A stretch of 22,892 bases of DNA from Moheibacter sp035515075 (GTDB lineage Bacteria > Bacteroidota > Bacteroidia > Flavobacteriales > Weeksellaceae), in the NCBI GenBank assembly GCA_035515075.1, contig DATJBZ010000010.1:1-22892 (forward strand). Reading direction: 5' to 3'. The translations under genes and the position numbers were made by a program. Every line of letters starts with the position of its first letter. Within the stretch, counting starts at the first letter, position 1. Below, one piece after another: positions 1-7,320 of the stretch. The notes under the pieces were generated by a model. That model was given only the letters and a program-made list of their open reading frames with translations, was not told the DNA's origin and searched no databases.

Positions 1-2
1 TA

Positions 3-455
3 TTGTTGGTGGTTGGTTTGTCGGTATTTCGACCAATCGCCCAAGCCTTTAAAGAGAATCAAAGCTTGACCTCTGGGCAATGGATCGGTTTGATAGTCAT
101 ATCATTGGTTTTGTTGTTGTTTTATGTGACCCAACTCGAAACGAAAATTCATGAAGAAGGGATTGACATTCGCTTTGTTCCATTCATTTGGAAAACTCAA
201 CGAATCCATTGGTCAGCCGTTGCTTCCGTTTTTGTACGCAAGTATTCGCCTTTGGTCGAGTATGGCGGTTGGGGCTGGCGCGTTGGTGCCAAAGGAAAAG
301 CTTACAATGTCAAAGGCAACCAAGGTTTGCAATTGGCTTTTAAAAATAGAAAAGCCTTGCTCATCGGAACACAACAACCAGAAGCACTACAAAAAGTATT
401 GAATACCTTGAAAGAAAAGGGATTGATAGAAGTTACGACCAAAGAAAAGGATTGA
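3..455 (+). CDS. Small membrane protein with a PH-like C-terminal part (5' partial)
   Basis: The reading frame is open to the left edge, so the real start probably lies outside the window; the TTG at position 3 is just the first possible codon. What is visible is a hydrophobic segment (about residues 1-16), a second clear transmembrane helix (about 28-45) and a soluble beta-rich tail of about 100 residues. The tail contains the string KYSPLVEYGGWGWR and ends with a GTQQPEALQKVL helix. I associate this pattern (two N-terminal helices, then EEGI-like and EYGGWG blocks) with small Bacteroidota membrane proteins of the DUF6141 kind, from memory only. No catalytic residues are seen. The gene ends inside the perfect hairpin at 446-475 and converges on metG. 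Function unknown. Confidence 0.75.
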   Translation: MLVVGLSVFRPIAQAFKENQSLTSGQWIGLIVISLVLLLFYVTQLETKIHEEGIDIRFVPFIWKTQRIHWSAVASVFVRKYSPLVEYGGWGWRVGAKGKAYNVKGNQGLQLAFKNRKALLIGTQQPEALQKVLNTLKEKGLIEVTTKEKD

Positions 456-475
456 CAAATTGCTGTCAATCCTTT
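446..475 (+). terminator. Perfect 12-bp hairpin over the stop codon, probable terminator
   Basis: AAAGGATTGACA (446-457) pairs without mismatch with TGTCAATCCTTT (464-475) across a 6-nt loop. The TGA stop of the upstream gene lies in the left arm. Only a short, interrupted T-rich tail follows (GTGTTTTG), so intrinsic termination is likely but not certain. The gene on the other strand (metG) converges here, so the hairpin could serve both directions. Confidence 0.6.
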
Positions 476-514
476 GTGTTTTGCGAAATACGCAATGTTT
501 GGAATGTTAATAAT

Positions 515-563
515 TCTAGTGTCTAATTCCTAGTATCTAAAGTCTAACTCCTAATGTCTAAAA
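515..563. repeat. Heptanucleotide tandem repeat (YCTANNN x7)
   Basis: Seven consecutive 7-bp units each start with TCTA or CCTA: TCTAGTG, TCTAATT, CCTAGTA, TCTAAAG, TCTAACT, CCTAATG, TCTAAAA. There is also a 21-bp higher-order unit: 522-542 and 543-563 match at 17 of 21 positions. The array lies between the convergent 3' ends of the upstream gene and metG and does not encode a protein. Confidence 0.8.
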
Positions 564-567
564 CCAA

Positions 568-2604
568 TTAGCCAATCACCACGCCATTTTCTGTTTTGTC
601 ATCTGGCGTTACAAAAGTCAATTTTCCATCTTCTTTATCGGTCAAAAGCAACATCCCTTGGCTTTCAATGCCTCTGATTTTTCTCGGTGCCAAATTCACC
701 AAAACCATCACTTGTTTACCGATGATTTCTTCGGGCGAAAAGCTTTCTGCAATGCCTGAAACAATGGTACGAACGTCCATGCCGGTATCGACTTTCAGTT
801 CCAACAATTTGTCTGCTTTCTCTACTTTTTTCGCTTCTAAAATGGTACCCACACGCAAATCAATTTTGGTAAAATCATCAAAAGTGATCGTTTCTTTCTG
901 TGGAGTTGTATTGGGATTGGTCATTTGATTTTGGGTTTTGCTATGTTGTAATTTTTGTATTTGAAAGTCAATGCTTTCGTCTTCTATTTTTGAGAAAATT
1001 AAAGTGGATGCGCCAAATTGATGTCCACTTGGAATAATTTCAGTTTTATTTTCTAAATCATTCCAATCCATCAAAGGAAGTTGCATCATTTCTAACATTT
1101 TTTTGGAAGTGAAAGGTAAAAACGGTTCACTCAATTGCGCCAGCATTCCTGCGATTTGTGCGGCAACATACATGATGCCTTTGACTGCTTCGGGCTGATC
1201 TTGTTTTTTCCAAGGTTCTTGACTTTGTAAGAATTGATTGCCCAAACGCGCCAAATTCATGTATTCCATCAGCGCATTTCTGAATTCGTATTTTTCCAAA
1301 TAAGCACCGATGCGTTGTGCGAATTCCTTCAATTGATCCAATTCTTCAAAATTCATCGTTTTCTCAGGAACGATTCCACCGTAATATTTATCGGTCAAAA
1401 CCATGACACGGTTGATGAAATTTCCTAAAATTCCTACCAATTCTGAATTGTTTTTGGTTTGGAAATCTTTCCAAGTAAAATTGTTGTCTTTGTGTTCGGG
1501 CGAATTGGCGGTCAAAACATAACGCAAAACATCTTCTTGTCCTGGGAAATCTTGCAAATATTCATGGCCCCAAACCGCCCAGTTTCTGGACGTGGAAATT
1601 TTATCATCTTCTAAATTCATGAACTCATTCGCTGGAACATTTTCAGGTAAAATGTAATCACCATGCGCTTTCAACATCGCTGGAAAAATGATGCAATGAA
1701 AAACAATGTTGTCTTTTCCGATGAAATGCACCAGTTGGGTGCCGGGGTTTTGCCAAAAATCTTTCCAGTTTTTCCCGTTGGCTTCTGCCCATTCAATGGT
1801 CGAAGTAATGTAGCCAATCGGCGCATCAAACCAAACGTACAAAACTTTTCCTTCTGCATCTTTCAAAGGAACTTTCACGCCCCAATTCAAATCTCGGGTC
1901 ATGGCGCGCGGTTTCAAACCATCGTCAATCCATGATTTCACTTGTCCATAGACATTGGATTTCCAATCGTCTTTATGGCCTTCCAAAATCCATTCTTTCA
2001 AGAAATCTTCGTATTCGTTCAAAGGCAAATACCAGTTTTTGGTTTCCTTCAAAATCGGTGGATTGCCGCTCAATGCCGAACGTGGATTGATTAATTCACG
2101 TGGACTCAAAGTTGCGCCACAGCTTTCACATTGATCGCCATACGCATTAGGATTTTGACATCTGGGACATTCGCCTTGGATGTAGCGATCCGCCAAAAAC
2201 TCTTTGGCTGCTTCATCGTAAAATTGTTCTGAAACCTCTTCGACGAATTTGCCATGGTTGTACAAATTCAAGAAAAATTCAGCAGCAACTTCATGGTGCT
2301 TCGGATTGGACGTTCTTGAATAATGGTCAAAAGAAACGCCGAAATTAGACAAAGTATCTTTCAATAAAGTATGGTATTGATCGACAATGGCTTGTGGCGT
2401 GGTATTTTCTTTTTTGGCGCGAATGGTAATCGGAATGCCGTGTTCATCAGAACCTCCGATGAAAGCGACTTCTTTTCCTTTTCTACGCAAATAACGCGCG
2501 TAGATATCAGCTGGGATGTAAACGCCAGCCATGTGGCCGATGTGAAGCGGACCGTTGGCGTAGGGCAATGCAGCTGTAACTGTATATTTGTTTGAATGAT
2601 TCAT
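568..2604 (-). CDS. metG: Methionyl-tRNA synthetase with C-terminal tRNA-binding domain
   Basis: Charges tRNA-Met with methionine in the cytoplasm. The class I HIGH motif is at about residues 21-24, early in the Rossmann fold. The zinc-knuckle region carries CPRC and CESC pairs, typical of the long zinc-binding MetG form. The KMSKS loop appears as KISTS (in DDKISTSRNWAVWG), a variant I know from Bacteroidota and archaeal-type enzymes. An anticodon-binding helical domain follows. The last 110 residues are a Trbp111/EMAP-like OB fold (FTKIDLRVGTI), used elsewhere for dimerisation and tRNA binding. I start at the ATG at 2604. A longer frame to 2637 would overlap the TATCTTTG promoter box and adds a non-conserved leader; the ATG at 2610 is the other option. 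The product is 678 aa, the usual length for the fused form. Confidence 0.97.
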   Translation of the reverse strand: MNHSNKYTVTAALPYANGPLHIGHMAGVYIPADIYARYLRRKGKEVAFIGGSDEHGIPITIRAKKENTTPQAIVDQYHTLLKDTLSNFGVSFDHYSRTSNPKHHEVAAEFFLNLYNHGKFVEEVSEQFYDEAAKEFLADRYIQGECPRCQNPNAYGDQCESCGATLSPRELINPRSALSGNPPILKETKNWYLPLNEYEDFLKEWILEGHKDDWKSNVYGQVKSWIDDGLKPRAMTRDLNWGVKVPLKDAEGKVLYVWFDAPIGYITSTIEWAEANGKNWKDFWQNPGTQLVHFIGKDNIVFHCIIFPAMLKAHGDYILPENVPANEFMNLEDDKISTSRNWAVWGHEYLQDFPGQEDVLRYVLTANSPEHKDNNFTWKDFQTKNNSELVGILGNFINRVMVLTDKYYGGIVPEKTMNFEELDQLKEFAQRIGAYLEKYEFRNALMEYMNLARLGNQFLQSQEPWKKQDQPEAVKGIMYVAAQIAGMLAQLSEPFLPFTSKKMLEMMQLPLMDWNDLENKTEIIPSGHQFGASTLIFSKIEDESIDFQIQKLQHSKTQNQMTNPNTTPQKETITFDDFTKIDLRVGTILEAKKVEKADKLLELKVDTGMDVRTIVSGIAESFSPEEIIGKQVMVLVNLAPRKIRGIESQGMLLLTDKEDGKLTFVTPDDKTENGVVIG

Positions 2605-2624
2605 TGACATCAATTTTCGGATTG

Positions 2625-2632
2625 CAAAGATA
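2625..2632 (-). promoter_or_regulatory. -7 promoter box TATCTTTG for metG
   Basis: On the minus strand TATCTTTG matches the Bacteroidota -7 consensus TAnnTTTG exactly, 20 bases before the chosen ATG. The predicted leader is about 15 nt. No -33 TTG at the expected spacing was found. Confidence 0.6.
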
Positions 2633-2729
2633 CACAACAGACCAACAAATTGGCCTATTCAAAACAAGATATATAATGTCAGTAGTTGCTTTTAAACTTT
2701 AGAAACGTGTTAAACTTGAATAAATGCCA

Positions 2730-2987
2730 TCAATCATAATGAAATCTACATTTGGCAATAAGGATTTCTCCTTCATTGTACTGGTAAATTAATCGATGTT
2801 GGTGGTCAATTCTTCTAGACCAAAATCCAGCATATTTATGTTTCAAAGGTTCAGGTTTTCCAATGCCTTCAAAAGGAGTTCGAGAAATGTCTTTCAATAA
2901 ATCATTGATTTTTTTCAACTTTTTTAGATCTGTTTTTTGCCAGTAAAGATAATCCTCCCAAGATTCATTCACGAAAATATATTTCAT
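2730..2987 (-). CDS. yoeB: YoeB family mRNA interferase toxin
   Basis: Toxin of a type II toxin-antitoxin pair. YoeB is a ribosome-dependent endoribonuclease with a RelE/microbial RNase fold that cleaves mRNA in the A site. The 85-aa protein is very close to E. coli YoeB over its whole length: ESWEDYLYWQ near the N-terminus, RTPFEGIGKPEPLKH in the middle, GFWSRRID, then a C-terminal RFHYD. The residues known to be catalytic in E. coli YoeB are at the same numbers here: E46, R65, H83 and Y84. The toxin therefore looks active. Its ATG follows the antitoxin stop directly (TAA then ATG, no spacer), so the two are probably translationally coupled. It has no promoter of its own that I can see. Confidence 0.96.
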   Translation of the reverse strand: MKYIFVNESWEDYLYWQKTDLKKLKKINDLLKDISRTPFEGIGKPEPLKHKYAGFWSRRIDHQHRLIYQYNEGEILIAKCRFHYD

Positions 2988-3242
2988 TTATCTTTCGATT
3001 AAATCTTTTTCAAATGATTGTCCTTTTTTCAGTTTTTCAATCGCAGCATCCAACCTTTTTTCATTTTTTCGAGAAGACAATTCATGTTGAGTAGCCATCA
3101 AGGAGTTGTATTCCTCCAATGACATCACGACGATGCCAGAATCTTTACCGCGATTGATGATCAAGGTTTCCAAATTATTTGAAACTTGGTCTAAATAAGC
3201 TTTTAAATCTTTTCTGAAATCAGATACGCTGGTTATTCTCAT
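2988..3242 (-). CDS. yefM: YefM family antitoxin / autorepressor
   Basis: Antitoxin partner of the adjacent YoeB. In the Phd/YefM family the N-terminal domain dimerises and binds operator DNA, and the disordered C-terminal part wraps the toxin. The 84-aa protein begins MRITSVSDFRKDL, with VVMSLEEYNSL at about 38-48, the hallmark of YefM. The C-terminal toxin-binding tail includes NEKRLDAAIEKLKKG and ends in EKDLIER, matching the family's usual end. It is first in the operon, which allows autoregulation. An operator with TGTACA-like cores lies 19-36 bases upstream of its ATG. The antitoxin looks intact, as expected if the toxin is live. Confidence 0.95.
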   Translation of the reverse strand: MRITSVSDFRKDLKAYLDQVSNNLETLIINRGKDSGIVVMSLEEYNSLMATQHELSSRKNEKRLDAAIEKLKKGQSFEKDLIER

Positions 3243-3260
3243 TGTGATTTTAAATGTTTA

Positions 3261-3284
3261 TGTACAAATTTACGTACAAATATA
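3261..3284 (-). promoter_or_regulatory. YefM-type operator fused to tandem -7 boxes
   Basis: Read on the minus strand, two 12-bp direct repeats abut: TATATTTGTACG (3284-3273) and TAAATTTGTACA (3272-3261), identical at 10 of 12 positions. Each contains a Bacteroidota -7 box (TATATTTG, TAAATTTG) that runs into a TGTACA-like core. The two cores (3261-3266 TGTACA; 3273-3278 CGTACA on +) are 12 bp apart centre to centre. E. coli YefM-YoeB binds TGTACA cores with that same spacing (established knowledge). Binding would cover the promoter directly. Confidence 0.7.
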
Positions 3285-3297
3285 AACTTAAACAATC

Positions 3298-4917
3298 TTA
3301 TTTAATTAATTTTTTCACATGGTACAGCAAGATGATTTTTCGGCTGCTGTTGTTTTTTTGTCCCAATTTTTCTTCGTTGTCATCAAAGGTTTCCAGCAAG
3401 TTGAATTGAAATTTGTGCGCGCTGAGAAAAGCCAGTTTCTCTTCTTTGAATTCATCCGGATTGAGCAACAATAGAAATTCATCTTCAGTGGATTCCCAGT
3501 TTTTTAGGTTGAAATCAAGGTTGGGGATGACTTCGCCATATTTGAACCAAATTTCAGGAATATACGCGTCGAAACCATAGAGTTTCAGTCCAGATTGTTG
3601 GATGTTTTCTTTGTATTCTACGAATGGTTTTTGAGTTGGATTGTTATTGAAAATTTGATCAATGACGGGAACGCCCAGCAACATGCCCGAGGCAATGAAA
3701 AAGATGCTTCCCCCAATCAAATGATTGATTTTTAGATTTTTGAAAAGATGAAAAAACAAATAAATGCCGATTAAGAATGAGGCGATGGAGAAACTCAGCG
3801 CATAAAAACCGATAGGAATTTTCAATACAATGAACACCAAAATAGGAACAGAAAGTGCAGCCAAAGCATTGATGCCAAAAGCCAAGCGCACCAAATTCTT
3901 CTCCCATCTTTTCCAATGAGTTGTTTGCGTCAATTGATACAAATAATAGGCAGTCGTTCCAGCCAATGGAATCATCAAAGGAAACAAATAACGTTCTTTC
4001 TTAGAAGGGACCAATGAAAGCAAAACCAAACAAATCAACACCCACCAAAACAACAAACGATAGGTTTTGGTGTGGTCATTTTGTCTTTTGAACCAAGGAA
4101 TGATCAAAGAAAAAACGGCCAATACTCCCCAAACACCCATTTGCATCGGGAAACTCAGGTAGCGTGTGAAGGGTTTGACAGCGCGGTTGGTGCGCGCTTT
4201 GGATTCAATTTCCAAAATTGATAACAAAGTATCGTGGTCATAAATGTACAAATACGCATACCATGAAAAGCCAATGAGAAGCGTGAGTATTGCAGTCCAA
4301 AACCAATAAGCCCATTTGATCTTTGGTAATCCATAAGTGAAACAATAAGCCAATAAAAACGGCGCCACGACGGTATAAATGCCTGTTGGCCCTTTGCTTA
4401 AAATCGAACAGCCCATAAAAATGCCTGCCAATGTGAAATGCAGCAATTGTTTGCTTTGGCTTTTGAACGTCAACCAAAAAAAGTACACGCCCAAAAAGGC
4501 GAAACTGTAAGTAAACGTATCCCAATTCGCTCTTTTTCCTTCAAATAGTACCAAAAAAGAAGTCGCCAAGATCAATCCTCCTAAGGCTGCCAATTTTTTG
4601 TTTTGGGTTTCTTTTCTGAGAAAATGATAAAAACCGACAATCAATACGATGGTAGAAACTGCTGCTGGAAAACGCAAAGCCCATACATTTTGTGTACCAA
4701 AAATAGCGCCCATGCCAGCGCTCAACCAAGTCGGTAAAGGTGGCTTTTGATAGCGTGGCTCGCCATTGATGGTGGTCATCAGCCAATTTCCATCGTTGAG
4801 CATTTCGCGTGCCGTGACAAAATTCCGCGCTTCCATGATGTCCACATAAAGATAATTGAGGTGCAACAGAAAAAGTCCCAAACAAATACAAAGCAATATT
4901 GGATAACTGAATTTCAT
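3298..4917 (-). CDS. ArnT/PMT-like family 39 glycosyltransferase, integral membrane
   Basis: A polytopic membrane glycosyltransferase of the GT-C fold, which would transfer a sugar from a polyprenyl-phosphate donor to a lipid or protein at the periplasmic face. The N-terminus has one hydrophobic helix and then the loop VDIMEARNFVTAREML. The acidic D26 and E29 occupy the place of the catalytic first-loop acidic residues in ArnT and PMT proteins. The loop continues with DGNWL, then YQKPPLPTWL at about 57-66, the conserved KPPL motif of this family. About ten more hydrophobic segments follow, then a soluble C-terminal tail of about 110 residues. At 539 aa it matches ArnT-like proteins in length. 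The acceptor cannot be told from the sequence, so I give no symbol. It ends just before the toxin-antitoxin promoter. Confidence 0.85.
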   Translation of the reverse strand: MKFSYPILLCICLGLFLLHLNYLYVDIMEARNFVTAREMLNDGNWLMTTINGEPRYQKPPLPTWLSAGMGAIFGTQNVWALRFPAAVSTIVLIVGFYHFLRKETQNKKLAALGGLILATSFLVLFEGKRANWDTFTYSFAFLGVYFFWLTFKSQSKQLLHFTLAGIFMGCSILSKGPTGIYTVVAPFLLAYCFTYGLPKIKWAYWFWTAILTLLIGFSWYAYLYIYDHDTLLSILEIESKARTNRAVKPFTRYLSFPMQMGVWGVLAVFSLIIPWFKRQNDHTKTYRLLFWWVLICLVLLSLVPSKKERYLFPLMIPLAGTTAYYLYQLTQTTHWKRWEKNLVRLAFGINALAALSVPILVFIVLKIPIGFYALSFSIASFLIGIYLFFHLFKNLKINHLIGGSIFFIASGMLLGVPVIDQIFNNNPTQKPFVEYKENIQQSGLKLYGFDAYIPEIWFKYGEVIPNLDFNLKNWESTEDEFLLLLNPDEFKEEKLAFLSAHKFQFNLLETFDDNEEKLGQKNNSSRKIILLYHVKKLIK

Positions 4918-4933
4918 GGAAGTTAATTTTCAT

Positions 4934-4941
4934 CAAATATA
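4934..4941 (-). promoter_or_regulatory. -7 promoter box TATATTTG for the glycosyltransferase
   Basis: Exact TAnnTTTG match on the minus strand, 16 bases before the ATG at 4917. It predicts a leader of about 10 nt. No -33 element was identified. Confidence 0.55.
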
Positions 4942-5261
4942 AAAGAGAAATTCGAGGATTGGGCGTTAAATTTAATGGATCATAGAAGACGTCAATCGAT
5001 ACTTATTACTCAAAAATGATGAGTGCAGGTTTATTTGCATCAATGACACTTTCTTATGTCATGATCAAGCAATAATTTTTCTACTTCTAGAAGTTCCCAT
5101 TTCAAAGAAGGGATTTAGGGGAGATGCTTTATGCCATCCGCAAGTACAAAATAAGCGACCGCATTTAAGCCATAGATATCCTTTTTTTAAGAAAGTTCAA
5201 TAAAAATCAAAGCAATAAAAAAAAATAAGAAATTAAAACCTACTGCTACTTATCCTTATTG

Positions 5262-5269
5262 TATATTTG
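5262..5269 (+). promoter_or_regulatory. -7 promoter box TATATTTG for der
   Basis: Exact TAnnTTTG match 59 bases before the der ATG. The implied leader of about 55 nt is longer than for most other genes in the window. Confidence 0.5.
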
Positions 5270-5328
5270 CCAAAAAATTGGGCTCCTTTGAGTTACCCAT
5301 TAATAAACTAATTTATTAAACATTTTTT

Positions 5329-6636
5329 ATGGCAAATATAGTTGCAATCGTTGGTCGTCCCAACGTAGGGAAATCCACACTTTTTAATCGTTTGGTGCAA
5401 AGAAGACAGGCCATCGTTGATGACGTTTCTGGCGTGACGCGTGACCGACATTACGGAAAAAGCGATTGGAACGGCAAAGAATTTACGGTGATTGATACCG
5501 GAGGATACATTGTCGGTTCGGACGATACTTTTGAAATTGAAATCAGGAAACAAGTGGAATTGGCCATCGATGAAGCCAACGTGATCTTGTTGGTGGTGGA
5601 CAACCAAGCTGGTTTGACTGATTTGGACAAAGAAGTAGCTCAATTGCTGAGAAAATCAAAAAAGCCGGTTTTGCTGGCAGTCAACAAAGTGGATACCAAC
5701 AAAAACATAGACGATACTTATGAGTTTTATGGTTTGGGCTACGATCAGTTTTTTACCATTTCTGCAATGAGTGGCAGTGGGACAGGAGAATTGTTGGACG
5801 AAGTCATTCAGCATTTTGACGAAACGGAATTCGAAGATCCTTTTGAAGGTTTACCAAGAGTTGCGATTGTTGGTCGTCCCAATGCGGGAAAATCGACTTT
5901 GACCAACGCGCTTCTGGGGGAAGAAAGAAACATCGTGACTGAAATTGCGGGTACCACCCGTGATTCGATCGAAACATTGTACAACAAATTCGGCCATGAA
6001 TTCGTGTTGATCGATACTGCTGGAATGCGAAAAAAACAAAAAGTCAGCGAAGATTTGGAATTTTATTCGGTGATGCGCGCAGTAAGAGTGGTGGAAGATT
6101 GTGACATTTGTGTATTGATGATTGATGCAACACGTGGCATCGAATCCCAGGATTTGAACATATTATTTTTGGCCCAAAGAAACCGAAAAGGTTTGGTGAT
6201 TTTGGTCAATAAATGGGATTTGGTTGAAAAGGAAACCAATACGATGAAGGAATTTGAAGCCGAAATCAAAAAGAAAATTGAGCCATTTACCGATGTGCCC
6301 ATTTTATTTATTTCAGCTTTGACCATGCAAAGGGTACACAAAACGATTGAGGTCATCATGCAGGTCAATGAAAACCGTAACCAACGCATCAAAACCAGTA
6401 AATTGAATGAGTTGATGTTGCCGATCATTGAAGCAACGCCACCTCCAGCCACCAAAGGAAAATACATCAAAATCAAATACGTCACCCAATTGCCGACACG
6501 TACACCTCAATTCGCGTTTTTCGCCAATTTGCCGCAGTATGTGAAAGAACCTTACAAAAGGTTCATTGAAAATCGCTTGCGTGAAAACTTTGATTTCAGT
6601 GGTGTGCCGATTGAAATTTACTTTAGACAGAAATAA
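5329..6636 (+). CDS. der: Ribosome-assembly GTPase Der (EngA)
   Basis: An essential tandem GTPase that helps mature the 50S subunit. The first G domain has GRPNVGKST (9-17), DTGG (56-59) and NKVD (119-122). The second has GRPNAGKST (182-190), DTAG (229-232) and NKWD (294-297), followed by an SAL (G5) motif. The last 80-90 residues form the KH-like domain, ending in YFRQK. At 435 aa it is the standard length, and the ATG start lies directly before the first P-loop strand. It is transcribed alone: divergent promoter region upstream, intrinsic terminator downstream. Confidence 0.98.
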   Translation: MANIVAIVGRPNVGKSTLFNRLVQRRQAIVDDVSGVTRDRHYGKSDWNGKEFTVIDTGGYIVGSDDTFEIEIRKQVELAIDEANVILLVVDNQAGLTDLDKEVAQLLRKSKKPVLLAVNKVDTNKNIDDTYEFYGLGYDQFFTISAMSGSGTGELLDEVIQHFDETEFEDPFEGLPRVAIVGRPNAGKSTLTNALLGEERNIVTEIAGTTRDSIETLYNKFGHEFVLIDTAGMRKKQKVSEDLEFYSVMRAVRVVEDCDICVLMIDATRGIESQDLNILFLAQRNRKGLVILVNKWDLVEKETNTMKEFEAEIKKKIEPFTDVPILFISALTMQRVHKTIEVIMQVNENRNQRIKTSKLNELMLPIIEATPPPATKGKYIKIKYVTQLPTRTPQFAFFANLPQYVKEPYKRFIENRLRENFDFSGVPIEIYFRQK

Positions 6637-6652
6637 AAATTCAATAATAAAC

Positions 6653-6688
6653 AAAACCGTGAAAATTCAATCGTTCACGGTTTTTTTT
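6653..6688 (+). terminator. Intrinsic terminator of der
   Basis: AAAACCGTGAA (6653-6663) pairs perfectly with TTCACGGTTTT (6674-6684) over a 10-nt loop. A run of eight T follows (6681-6688). Confidence 0.92.
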
Positions 6689-6740
6689 ATGCTAGAACGG
6701 ATCACGAATTTTTGTGTAATTTTACCTCAAAATCTATTGT

Positions 6741-7313
6741 ATGCAATTCTTCCACGATTTCAATGAGGAAATTCCAACTGAATTTTATTCGTCAGAAAAC
6801 CATCAAATCCCAACAAAATGTTCCGTTTGTGACCAAGCATTCGGGAACCGACATTTTTTCATTGAAAAAGCGTTTCAAAAAACGCATGACCATACAGAAT
6901 TTCAAATGACCTTTGAATACGCAATTTGTGAACATTGTAAAAAAGGCATGATGAAAAGTATTTCCAAAAAATCAATGGAGCATATCCAAGAATTCGTCAA
7001 AGATGGTTTTCCTGGATTTCAATCATTTGACCCAAAAGATTTGGATATTCAACATTTGTTAAACCATTGCATGGCAAGTGGACAAGCAATTGAGGAATTG
7101 GACGCTTACCATTTGGTGGGCATTTTCAAAAACGGTAAAATGGTGCAAATGCCGATGGTTTATGGCGAGCATTTCATTGAAGCCTATTCGGAAATCTTAT
7201 CGGAAGAGACCAAAGATTTTTTTGATGATTTTTTCAATCACATCACTTTGTTGCCACCCACTTTGGCGAAAATATTGGAAGACGAAAAACCAAAACGTCC
7301 TGTATTAATTTAA
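6741..7313 (+). CDS. Unknown protein with two CxxC pairs
   Basis: I do not recognise this 190-aa protein. It has two CxxC pairs, C27/C30 (CSVC) and C63/C66 (CEHC), spaced as in a small treble-clef or zinc-ribbon fold, so a structural zinc is likely. The first 75 residues form the cysteine module and the rest is predicted mainly helical and acidic. There is no signal peptide or membrane segment, so it is probably cytosolic. The first ATG in frame is used; it lies 53 bases past the der terminator. The stop is 7 nt before the SDR gene's ATG, so it probably heads a three-gene operon with the SDR and mvaD. No exact -7 box was found upstream (TAATTTTA is near-consensus). Confidence 0.85.
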   Translation: MQFFHDFNEEIPTEFYSSENHQIPTKCSVCDQAFGNRHFFIEKAFQKTHDHTEFQMTFEYAICEHCKKGMMKSISKKSMEHIQEFVKDGFPGFQSFDPKDLDIQHLLNHCMASGQAIEELDAYHLVGIFKNGKMVQMPMVYGEHFIEAYSEILSEETKDFFDDFFNHITLLPPTLAKILEDEKPKRPVLI

Positions 7314-7320
7314 TTAACTA

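Larger units (their letters stand above)
4918..5328. other. 411-bp intergenic region between divergent genes
   Basis: No convincing gene is present; all frames are broken by stops. It holds the glycosyltransferase -7 box (4934-4941, minus) and the der -7 box (5262-5269, plus). There is also a 12-bp perfect palindrome ACTTCTAGAAGT (5083-5094) and a short hairpin ATGACA-8 nt-TGTCAT (5043-5062). A very A-rich stretch follows at 5200-5235. The middle part (about 4980-5200) is otherwise unexplained. Confidence 0.6.

Noticed and set aside
2605..2637. Longer N-terminus for MetG (start at 2637)
   Set aside because: The extension would include the TATCTTTG promoter box and is not like known MetG N-termini.
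5083..5094. 12-bp palindrome ACTTCTAGAAGT as an operator
   Set aside because: It is far from both -7 boxes and there is no second copy in the neighbourhood; noted only as part of the intergenic region.
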